Shown: positions 1 through 5,693 of the stretch, in pieces
How positions within the stretch are numbered: position 1 is the stretch's first letter
Layout: every line of letters starts with the position of its first letter
Assembly (NCBI GenBank): GCA_947626405.1
Contig: CANQSE010000050.1
Location: forward strand, 1-10,361
DNA from: an uncultured Acetatifactor sp.
GTDB lineage: Bacteria > Bacillota > Clostridia > Lachnospirales > Lachnospiraceae
Length of the DNA: 10,361 nucleotides
Direction: 5' to 3'
Translations under genes and position numbers: made by a program
Notes under the pieces: model-generated
What the model saw: only the letters and a program-made list of their open reading frames with translations
What the model was told of the DNA's origin: nothing
Databases searched by the model: none

Positions 1-11
1 ACCTCACGCCA

Positions 12-57
12 TAAAACTGCTATAGGGGAACGGAAATTCCGCTCCCCTATTGTTTTA
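12..57 (-). terminator. Terminator-like inverted repeat downstream of flgE
   Basis: On the minus strand the core (22-50) is AUAGGGGAGCGGAA paired with its complement, about 12 bp with a 5-base loop. It contains one G-U pair, which would be an A-C mismatch if read from the plus strand, so it folds best in the minus-strand RNA. Outside the core UAAAAC (52-57) also pairs with GUUUUA (12-17), giving the A-tract/U-tract flanks of an intrinsic terminator. The U-run is short (four) and starts after a 5-base gap, so termination may be partial. It lies about 100 bases after the flgE stop. Confidence 0.6.
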
Positions 58-152
58 CCATAGATAAGGTATGATTGCAAGGAAAAACTGTCTTTTTGAA
101 CTGTTAATTCCTGCTAAAAAAATGTCCCTCACCCGTCAAAACCCCAAAAAGC
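58..152. other. Non-coding spacer after flgE
   Basis: These 95 bases separate the flgE stop from the terminator-like repeat. They are AT-rich with several homopolymer runs (seven Ts at 116-122 on the minus strand, and repeated AAAAA/TTTTT blocks). No open reading frame with a ribosome binding site is seen. Two weak sigma-A-like promoter matches for the minus strand are present (TTGACG at 134-139 with TAGCAG at 111-116; TTGCAA at 75-80 with TAAAAC at 52-57, both with 17-base spacing). Neither is strong enough to call as a feature. Confidence 0.5.
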
Positions 153-1940
153 TTAACGCTTCAGGTTTGTAAGCTCCTCAAGCAGAGTGTCGGACACGGT
201 GATGATACGGCTGTTAGCCTGGAACCCACGCTGGGTCGTAATCATCTCCGTAAACTCCGAAGACAGATCCACATTGCTCATCTCGAGCTGTCCGGTTGAC
301 ATACTGCCGCCGTTTGCCGTGACGTCAACTCCGATACCGTCGAACTCTCCGGAGTTCATTGTCGCGGAGTAAAGATTGTCGCCCTGCTTTTCCAGACCTG
401 ACGCGTTTGCAAATGCGGCTGTCGCGATCTGTCCAAGAAGCCTTGTCATGCCGTTGTCGTAGTTTGCGTAAATCATGCCGTCGCGCTGAATCGACACGCC
501 GATCATGTCGCCGAGACGACGTCCCGAGCCAACTCCGAGCGTATCGGGATCATTGCTGCCGCTTGTTGCTCCGACGGTTGAGGTTCCCTTGTTGTCAAAC
601 ATCGAAAGCTCGCTGAAATCGATGGATACATCTGAGAAGTTTCCGCCAAGCGCCGACAGATTCAGCGTCGCCTTCGTCTGTGTCTGCTGGCCGTTTATAC
701 CCGTAAAATATCCCGTATCTCCGTCAAATGCCACCGTGACGCCCGTAAAATTGCGTCCGACGCTATCAAATTTGCCATCGGTCGGAAGGACGGCGTCCGC
801 GCCGTAATTGTTGCCGCCCGTAGGATTCTGTGCCAGATTGGACAGCATGGTGAGTATCGATAATTCCGTGACAGCAGGGTCGCCCTCGACGTCTGTCGTC
901 GGCACGTTGACCAGAAGGTTAAGGAAATCGTCGGTTGATCCCTCAAAACCGTAAGCGGCCGCTATGGCGTCAAGCTGCTCCTGGACCGTTGCGGGTTTAT
1001 CTACACGTCCTCCGCCATCTTCTTGGTATGACAGCGTACATTCCTTGCTCCGATCCTCCAAAACGCCGCGCACATACATCTGGCCCAAATCAGCCATCAC
1101 CTCGTTGCCGCGCTTTAACACGCCGTTATCCCATGTGTAATCGGTATTGTTAAAGGAGACTGAGCCAGGCTTATACTGCTTGCCGTCCCCTCCGAAAAGC
1201 GCAAGCGCATCCGCGCCCGATGCCACCACGTTACCGGTCGAATCAAGGATCTTTGTCAGCTCAAGGCTGTACTGGTTCTTGTTTCCGGACTGGCGGAAAA
1301 CGAATTTTGCCGTGTACTCATATCCAAGCGCGTCAAAGAAATTCAGGTTCACTGCCTTTCCGTTTACGCTTGTCACATCGGTGTCGTTTTTGTCGATAAT
1401 GCCGTCCATGTAGGCCTGGGAAGTAGCCTCCGGAGGATAGGTCATGTTGGCCGTGCTCATAATCCGCAGAGCAGTCACGGAGTCCTGCCTGATATTTCCC
1501 GTCTCCGGATCAACCTGCCAGCCCATAACATTGTATCCGGTGCTTGTCATTGCAAGGTTGCCCGCGCCGTCCACATAGAAAGAGCCGTCTCTGGTGAAAA
1601 AGTTCTCAAGACCGTTGTTGACAACAAAGAAGTTGTCGCCGGTTATCATAATGTCAAAGGGATTGCCTGTGGACTGGGAAGAACCCTGTCCGGAAATATT
1701 GATGTTGATGGCTCCCGACTTTACGCCCAGACCAATCTGTCTGGCATTTACACCGCCTATTCCGGTTGCTGCGTTGGGTCCGCTGGCCCTCTGGGTGGTC
1801 TGGCTCATCAGCTCGCTGAAGACGATTGAGCTTGACTTGAATGCGGTAGTGTTTACGTTTGCAATATTGTTGCCGATTACATCCATTTTGGTCTGGTGTG
1901 TCCTCAGTCCCGCCACTCCAGAGTAAAGTGATCTCATCAT
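153..1940 (-). CDS. flgE: Flagellar hook protein FlgE (large form)
   Basis: FlgE polymerises into the hook, the flexible joint outside the cell. The N-terminus MMRSLYSGVAGLRTHQTKMD, followed by NNIANVNTTAFKSS, is the conserved rod/hook helix. The C-terminus (about 551-595) with MSNVDLSSEFTEMITTQRGF and ending TLLEELTNLKR is the matching D0 helix. GDNFFVV (101-107) and FFTRDGSF (114-121) belong to the conserved D1 core. At 595 residues it is far longer than the 264-residue Bacillus or roughly 400-residue enterobacterial forms. The extra mass lies in about 160-480, the surface-exposed hypervariable region. There is one cysteine (C301) and no signal peptide, as expected for type III export. The first of two ATGs (1940) has AAGGAGG ten bases upstream. 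An export partner, the FlgD cap, is encoded two genes upstream. Identification is secure. Confidence 0.97.
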   Translation of the reverse strand: MMRSLYSGVAGLRTHQTKMDVIGNNIANVNTTAFKSSSIVFSELMSQTTQRASGPNAATGIGGVNARQIGLGVKSGAININISGQGSSQSTGNPFDIMITGDNFFVVNNGLENFFTRDGSFYVDGAGNLAMTSTGYNVMGWQVDPETGNIRQDSVTALRIMSTANMTYPPEATSQAYMDGIIDKNDTDVTSVNGKAVNLNFFDALGYEYTAKFVFRQSGNKNQYSLELTKILDSTGNVVASGADALALFGGDGKQYKPGSVSFNNTDYTWDNGVLKRGNEVMADLGQMYVRGVLEDRSKECTLSYQEDGGGRVDKPATVQEQLDAIAAAYGFEGSTDDFLNLLVNVPTTDVEGDPAVTELSILTMLSNLAQNPTGGNNYGADAVLPTDGKFDSVGRNFTGVTVAFDGDTGYFTGINGQQTQTKATLNLSALGGNFSDVSIDFSELSMFDNKGTSTVGATSGSNDPDTLGVGSGRRLGDMIGVSIQRDGMIYANYDNGMTRLLGQIATAAFANASGLEKQGDNLYSATMNSGEFDGIGVDVTANGGSMSTGQLEMSNVDLSSEFTEMITTQRGFQANSRIITVSDTLLEELTNLKR

Positions 1941-1971
1941 AGTGTTTGTTCCTCCTTACAGGAACGGAGCG

Positions 1972-1997
1972 GGCCTCTCTCCGTCATTCGAGAGGCC
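1972..1997 (-). promoter_or_regulatory. Intercistronic stem-loop A upstream of flgE
   Basis: On the minus strand GGCCTCTC and GAGAGGCC form a perfect 8-bp, mostly GC stem with a 10-base loop, ending 14 bases before the flgE ribosome binding site (1951-1957). The tail after the stem is CGCUCCGUUCC, with no U-run, so termination is unlikely. A stable 5' hairpin here could protect a processed flgE message, which would suit a subunit needed in more than a hundred copies per hook. Confidence 0.55.
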
Positions 1998-2023
1998 GTG
2001 ACCCCCTTTCAAGGTCCGGTCAC
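1998..2023 (-). promoter_or_regulatory. Intercistronic stem-loop B upstream of flgE
   Basis: On the minus strand GTGACC pairs with GGTCAC (6 bp), with a smaller inner CCU/AGG stem capped by UGAA. The 5' arm includes the TGA stop of the TIGR02530-type gene. It directly abuts a second stem-loop at 1972-1997. No U-run follows, so it is not a standard terminator. A role in mRNA stability or processing is inferred. Confidence 0.5.
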
Positions 2024-2421
2024 ATTATAACTGCTCCGTTAATATTGGTGAATACATTTTCGGTTGTGTCCGTACTGTCCATCGCAGTAACTACCGTGCG
2101 GTTCGGCACGTTTACTATAAACGCAAGCTGGTCAACGATCACAAGGGATTCTCTTATTCCTTTCATTCCGGCTTTCTTTGCCCCGTCGTTCAGCCTTTCA
2201 AGCTGTCCCTCGCTGAGTTCGATGTTTCTGTCGCTCAGCCTTCCGAGCGCGTGCTTGGAAAATTTTAAGCTTCCGGCCGTCTCCTGCGCGTTCTTTAACT
2301 CCAGGATATCCTTGAAGGAAAGTCCCTCCGCCGTCCTGCCGCTCCCCGCTTTTTTTGAATTGCCAAGGTATCGGTCAGTCAACTGCTCGATGGAAAGATA
2401 TGTGCTTTTCTGAACATCCAT
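2020..2421 (-). CDS. TIGR02530-type flagellar operon protein (function unknown)
   Basis: This 133-residue protein belongs by pattern to the small family annotated only as 'flagellar operon protein' (TIGR02530), found between flgD and flgE in Firmicutes and related phyla. Recognisable features are LKFSKHALGRLSDRNIEL (about 53-70), KGIRESLVIVDQLAFIVNV (about 87-105), TVVTAMD, and the near-invariant C-terminal NVFTNINGAVI. No signal peptide or membrane segment is seen, and the N-terminal 40 residues are polar. The start chosen is ATG 2421, which has GGAGG ten bases and GAGG three bases upstream, and gives the usual family length. An in-frame ATG at 2454 overlaps flgD by 17 bases, but its GGAGG directly abuts the start codon. 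Its place between hook-cap and hook genes suggests a role in hook assembly or FlgE export. That is inference, because no biochemical role is established to my knowledge. Confidence 0.92.
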   Translation of the reverse strand: MDVQKSTYLSIEQLTDRYLGNSKKAGSGRTAEGLSFKDILELKNAQETAGSLKFSKHALGRLSDRNIELSEGQLERLNDGAKKAGMKGIRESLVIVDQLAFIVNVPNRTVVTAMDSTDTTENVFTNINGAVIM

Positions 2422-2437
2422 TTTCCTCAAGCCTCCG

Positions 2438-3223
2438 TTACTCTTTTCCGGCATCCTCCGTGCTGCCGTCCGTACCGTCTTCGCCGTCTCCTCCGACGCT
2501 TCCGGATTCGTCTACATTTCCGTTTTCGTCTCCGTCCACGCTTTCGTCTTCATCCTTTGGCAGCTCGTTTCCGTCCTCGTCAAGTCCTGCCGCATGGCGG
2601 ACCTCCTTTAATCTCTCCACGTATTTCTCGTATTTCTCAATTGTTTCTTTTGCAAGGAAGCCCTTCTCGTAATCGTTCATGCCCTCGTAGATTTCCTTCA
2701 GCTCGTCGATTGCCGCCGCATCCGTCAGATCAACCGCTCCCAGAACCGGAAGTTTGTTCATCTTGACGCTGAAGTCAAGAGCCTTGTCGTATGCGTCCTG
2801 ATATGTCTTGTCAACCACCGTGTCAAGGTCGTCAAGCGAATAAAGCTCCTCGTCGATTGCAAGATACGCCTTTCCACCCTCGAACACCACATAGTCAACC
2901 TGTCCTCTGACGTACTTGGATTCTCCCGACGACGTGGTCGTCTTGATGTAAACCTCCTGCCCGACAAGCGAGGAAGCTCTCTGAAGCTCCATTGTGGACG
3001 CCATGTTCTGCATCTGCTCGACCTGCGAAAACTGGGCGTATTGAGCAATATACTCGGTATTGGACGTGGGCTCCAAAGGATCCTGGTACTGCATCTGCGC
3101 TACAAGAAGCTTCAGGAAAGATTCCTTATCCATGCCGCTTGTGGCGTTTGACTTGTTTTTCAGTGAATTTTGCGACTCAGTCTCAACAATTTTCCCGTTT
3201 TCAACCGGTGCCATTAAAGCCAT
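2438..3223 (-). CDS. flgD: Hook assembly (cap) protein FlgD with atypical C-terminal extension
   Basis: FlgD forms the temporary cap under which FlgE subunits polymerise. The first 80 residues are typical: a Ser/Asn-rich N-terminus, then FLKLLVAQMQYQDPLEP (36-52) and YIAQYAQFSQVEQMQNM (58-74). Residues about 84-138 (SLVGQEVYIK onwards) fit the Tudor-like FlgD domain, apparently without the Ig/Fn3-like domain inserted there in enterobacterial FlgD. Residues about 141-208 are an extra helical module (LPVLGAVDLTD, then an IYEGMNDYEKGFL core) not expected in FlgD. The last 51 residues (211-261) are about 40% Asp/Glu with many Gly. Total length is 261 residues. The ATG at 3223 has AAAGGAG with a 7-base spacer; an ATG three codons later is less well placed. 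It lies 37 bases after fliK. The FlgD identity is firm; the role of the extension is unknown. Confidence 0.95.
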   Translation of the reverse strand: MALMAPVENGKIVETESQNSLKNKSNATSGMDKESFLKLLVAQMQYQDPLEPTSNTEYIAQYAQFSQVEQMQNMASTMELQRASSLVGQEVYIKTTTSSGESKYVRGQVDYVVFEGGKAYLAIDEELYSLDDLDTVVDKTYQDAYDKALDFSVKMNKLPVLGAVDLTDAAAIDELKEIYEGMNDYEKGFLAKETIEKYEKYVERLKEVRHAAGLDEDGNELPKDEDESVDGDENGNVDESGSVGGDGEDGTDGSTEDAGKE

Positions 3224-3260
3224 GGCAATTCTCCTTTCTCTCTGGTTTTTCCGATGATGT

Positions 3261-4730
3261 TCAGGCTGTGTAATCCACCTGTCCGCCGTTTGCCGCCATC
3301 ATCTCCGCGGCAAGCGTTTCTTCCTGTGTAAGATCCTCAGCTTGCGCGAGATCCGTCAGATTAATTCTTCTTGTTCTCGTTCTTCTGGCTGTATGGTTCT
3401 GTTCCCGCTCTCCGCTCTGTCCTCTGCCCTGATCGAGGTTTCTCTCAAAAGCGTGGGATTCCACGGTGACTTCAATTGCCTCCACCCTGACTCCCTGCTC
3501 GTCAAAGCTTTGTCTGAGCTGGACCATCTGGCTCTCCAGAGCTGTCTTCACCGCCTCGTTCTGCGCGATGAAGTTCGCCGTCAGCACTCCGCCCCTGGAA
3601 GTTACCTGAATGTGAAGATTTCCCAGGCTCTCCGGATGAAGCGCCATCTCAAGGCTCGTGTTTTCCGGACTGATACGCACTCTCATGTAATCCATGATCT
3701 GACGCATGATATCCTGTGTGTCAGCATTGTAAGCGCTCTGAGACGTCTGTGAAGTCTCCTGCGTCCGGCTCCCCAGAGCGGCCTGGAACTGCTCCTGCCT
3801 GACATCCTGCGCCAGCGCGGAATAATGTCCGTTTCCGTCTGACGTGTCGCTGTGCCTGTCTGACCGGGTACGGGACTGTCCCTGTTCCTCTCCTGCTTCG
3901 CTGTCGGTGTTTTCCTCATTCACGGGAATCGTCTGCGGATTCTCCGGCTGGCGGATATCCTCCGCGTCTGCCTGAGGCGCTTCCTCAACGGGCTGATTCT
4001 GCGTATCACGCAGCGTCTTTCCCGCTGTCTCAACGACAATCCGTATGTCCTGCGTGTTTTCAGGATTTTCCGGCATCTGCTGTGCCGTGGTTTCCTGCGT
4101 CTGCTGCGCCTGTGTTGTAATCACGGTATTAAGCTGTTCGGGAGATACCTGCATTTCCTGCGCCGCCTGGCCGATAAGCTCATTCGCCGCCGCGGTCAGC
4201 TCCTTAAAGTTCTCATAAAGCTTTCCGTCCGTTACAAGCGCATACGGATCATCCGTTCCGCTAAGCTTCATAAGAAGTTCTCCCAGGGAGTTTCGATCCA
4301 GCAGGCTCAGCCCGTCCATGTCAAGCTCCTGCATCACTTCCTGCAGCTTGTCAGGGCTGATGCCCATAACGTCCGCAATTCGGTTCATCATGTCGATTGA
4401 CGCTGTTTCCAGCACTTCCATGATACGCTGCAGCTCATCCTCGGGTATGTCTTCAAAAGCCGTTTCCTGCTTTTTCCCGGCTGCTCCGCCGCGGTTCATG
4501 ATCCTCTCCCTGTGCGTGTCCCTGGCTTTCAGCGAATCGCCCGGAGCCTTTTTAACCGCTGCCTGCTGCCTGTCTCCGGATCCGTCCGTGCGGCTGTGAA
4601 TGTCTTCCCTGACCGTCCGTCCGTTTAACACCGTGCCAAACCCGCCTGCCGACGAAGCCCTGGCGCCGCCCTGAGCAGCCTGCAGACCGTTCAGAACAGA
4701 ACCTACATCCTTTACAGATGTACTTGTCAT
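3261..4730 (-). CDS. fliK: Flagellar hook-length control protein FliK
   Basis: FliK is exported during hook growth, measures hook length, and then switches the export gate from hook to filament substrates. Its 489 residues fit the variable family. Regions: a Ser/Gly/Arg-rich disordered N-terminus (1-90), a helical segment (about 91-205) with two similar stretches (GISPDKLQEVM at 123-133 and QVSPEQLNTVI at 194-204), a long Gln/Glu/Thr/Asn-rich disordered ruler (about 206-335), and the conserved C-terminal hook domain (about 345-428) with LHPESLGNLHIQVTSRGG at 364-381. A basic linker and a tail ending VDYTA follow. The ATG at 4730 has AAAGGAGGT with a 5-base spacer, the strongest site in the window. 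It precedes flgD, the hook-cap gene. The C-domain makes the identification firm despite the divergent N-terminal half. Confidence 0.95.
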   Translation of the reverse strand: MTSTSVKDVGSVLNGLQAAQGGARASSAGGFGTVLNGRTVREDIHSRTDGSGDRQQAAVKKAPGDSLKARDTHRERIMNRGGAAGKKQETAFEDIPEDELQRIMEVLETASIDMMNRIADVMGISPDKLQEVMQELDMDGLSLLDRNSLGELLMKLSGTDDPYALVTDGKLYENFKELTAAANELIGQAAQEMQVSPEQLNTVITTQAQQTQETTAQQMPENPENTQDIRIVVETAGKTLRDTQNQPVEEAPQADAEDIRQPENPQTIPVNEENTDSEAGEEQGQSRTRSDRHSDTSDGNGHYSALAQDVRQEQFQAALGSRTQETSQTSQSAYNADTQDIMRQIMDYMRVRISPENTSLEMALHPESLGNLHIQVTSRGGVLTANFIAQNEAVKTALESQMVQLRQSFDEQGVRVEAIEVTVESHAFERNLDQGRGQSGEREQNHTARRTRTRRINLTDLAQAEDLTQEETLAAEMMAANGGQVDYTA

Positions 4731-4767
4731 CTCTTACCTCCTTTCCAAAATTATTTATATTCCTCAC

Positions 4768-4800
4768 AAGTTTTATTTCGGCATGACGCCGTCAAAACTT
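4768..4800 (-). promoter_or_regulatory. Inverted repeat at the ylxF-fliK junction (possible mRNA hairpin)
   Basis: Read on the minus strand, a 7-base arm AAGTTTT at the ylxF stop codon pairs with AAAACTT 33 bases later, and inside it CGGC pairs with GCCG around a 5-base loop. The stem has a small internal loop and no U-run follows, so it is not a good intrinsic terminator. It lies in the 68-base gap before fliK, upstream of that gene's strong AAAGGAGGT site. It could protect or process the transcript between the two genes. The pairing is seen directly; function is inference. Confidence 0.45.
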
Positions 4801-5659
4801 AAGAGTCCGGATCCATAATTGTCGCCACCCTGGCGCTGAATTCAGCCGTCATCTGATTCATGATGGCCGCTCTGGCATCGGCGCTCATGGCCTTTAGTAT
4901 CCTCGCCACACGGTTTAAGTCAGTCATCTGCAAAAAAAGCTCCGCGGCAGCCTTGGGTTTCATCTGGGCAAAGCCGCTGACGTAATCCTCAAATTTGGAA
5001 TCTTCCTCGAGCTGGACAATCACCTGCTTATACAAAAGCTCGGCCGTGGCGGGATTCATCTCCTCATACCATTTTCTGTATTCCTCCGCCCCCGGGCCCT
5101 TGTCGGAATAGACAACCTCGTTGTAAAAATCGTTCTGTATCCTCTGAAATTCCACCTGCGCCGCCTCAAATTCCTTGAGCCGGCTCACCTCGGCACGCAG
5201 CGTCTCGAGATCCGCATCCTTTGCGTTGACCGAGGCCTGGAGACGCTCCACCTCGAGCTCAAGATCGCGTATGTAGTCAACGGCCTCCGGCAGACTGGAA
5301 TACCCCCCGTAGCTGTCAGGGTCGTTTGTCTCGGTCACGGAGGATTTTGGCAGGATTTTGTTTACCACGGGAACATCCTTTAATATGGGCGCGAGCACTG
5401 AGCTGCCGAATCCGCCTATATCAAGCTTTACGATCACGCAGATAACCGCAATCCAAAGCGCAACGATAAGCAGCGTCGCCCCAAAGGTAACAAGGCCGTT
5501 GGAGCCCTCGTCCCCAATAGCCTCCTCCTGCCTTGCAAGCTCCTTTGCCCTGCGCTTTACCTCGCGGCGCTGGTTCTGTTTATCCTTCTTAAGTTTCTGT
5601 CTTTCGCCCTTTATACGCTTTTTTTCGTTCTGGGCTTCCACTGTAAGGTCATTAGCCAT
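4799..5659 (-). CDS. ylxF: YlxF / MotE-like membrane protein with MgtE_N-type repeats
   Basis: The 286-residue protein sits between fliJ and fliK, the position of ylxF in Bacillus. Visible parts are a very basic N-terminal cytoplasmic helix (about 11-46, Lys/Arg-rich coiled coil), one membrane helix at about 57-78 (ATLLIVALWIAVICVIVKL), an acidic coiled coil (about 123-175), and a C-terminal domain (about 195-282) with repeated helical pairs of the type M.P..AAELF..M and VARILKAMSADARAAIMNQM. These resemble the MgtE N-terminal domain and the armadillo-like repeats of FliG. Related MotE in alpha-proteobacteria is a periplasmic helper of the motor protein MotC; the role of the Firmicutes version is not settled. 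Orientation (basic side in, repeats outside) is inferred from positive charge. The ATG at 5659 has AAGGA at good spacing. It is not a magnesium transporter, because the CBS and channel domains are absent. Confidence 0.88.
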   Translation of the reverse strand: MANDLTVEAQNEKKRIKGERQKLKKDKQNQRREVKRRAKELARQEEAIGDEGSNGLVTFGATLLIVALWIAVICVIVKLDIGGFGSSVLAPILKDVPVVNKILPKSSVTETNDPDSYGGYSSLPEAVDYIRDLELEVERLQASVNAKDADLETLRAEVSRLKEFEAAQVEFQRIQNDFYNEVVYSDKGPGAEEYRKWYEEMNPATAELLYKQVIVQLEEDSKFEDYVSGFAQMKPKAAAELFLQMTDLNRVARILKAMSADARAAIMNQMTAEFSARVATIMDPDS

Positions 5660-5693
5660 AATTTTCCTTCACTCCCGAATACGCACGTTACTT

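Noticed and set aside
52..139. Two sigma-A-like promoter matches on the minus strand after flgE (TTGACG/TAGCAG and TTGCAA/TAAAAC, both 17-base spacing)
   Set aside because: The -10 elements match only 3-4 of 6 positions, and such matches are easily found by chance in AT-rich spacers. 5'-end mapping would be needed.
1..152. Riboswitch (for example cyclic di-GMP) in the non-coding left end
   Set aside because: I see no conserved core motif or multi-helix layout of a known riboswitch, and the region lies downstream of flgE, with no visible following gene.
145..168. Small hairpin with U-run at the flgE stop (GAAGC, loop GTTAA, GCTTT)
   Set aside because: The stem is only five pairs including a G-U, too weak for an intrinsic terminator. 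The repeat at 12-57 is far stronger.
1038..1040. Single cysteine (C301) of FlgE as a lysinoalanine cross-link site as in spirochete hooks
   Set aside because: The flanking sequence does not visibly match the spirochete site and one cysteine alone is not evidence. Mass spectrometry of hooks would be needed.
2422..2454. Upstream in-frame ATG (2454) for the TIGR02530-type gene
   Set aside because: Its GGAGG touches the start codon with no spacer, it overlaps flgD, and it adds 11 residues not expected in the family. ATG 2421 is better placed.
4799..5659. Magnesium transporter MgtE as identity of the ylxF gene
   Set aside because: Only MgtE_N-like repeats are present; there are no CBS domains and no multi-helix channel domain. 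The position between fliJ and fliK fits a flagellar protein.
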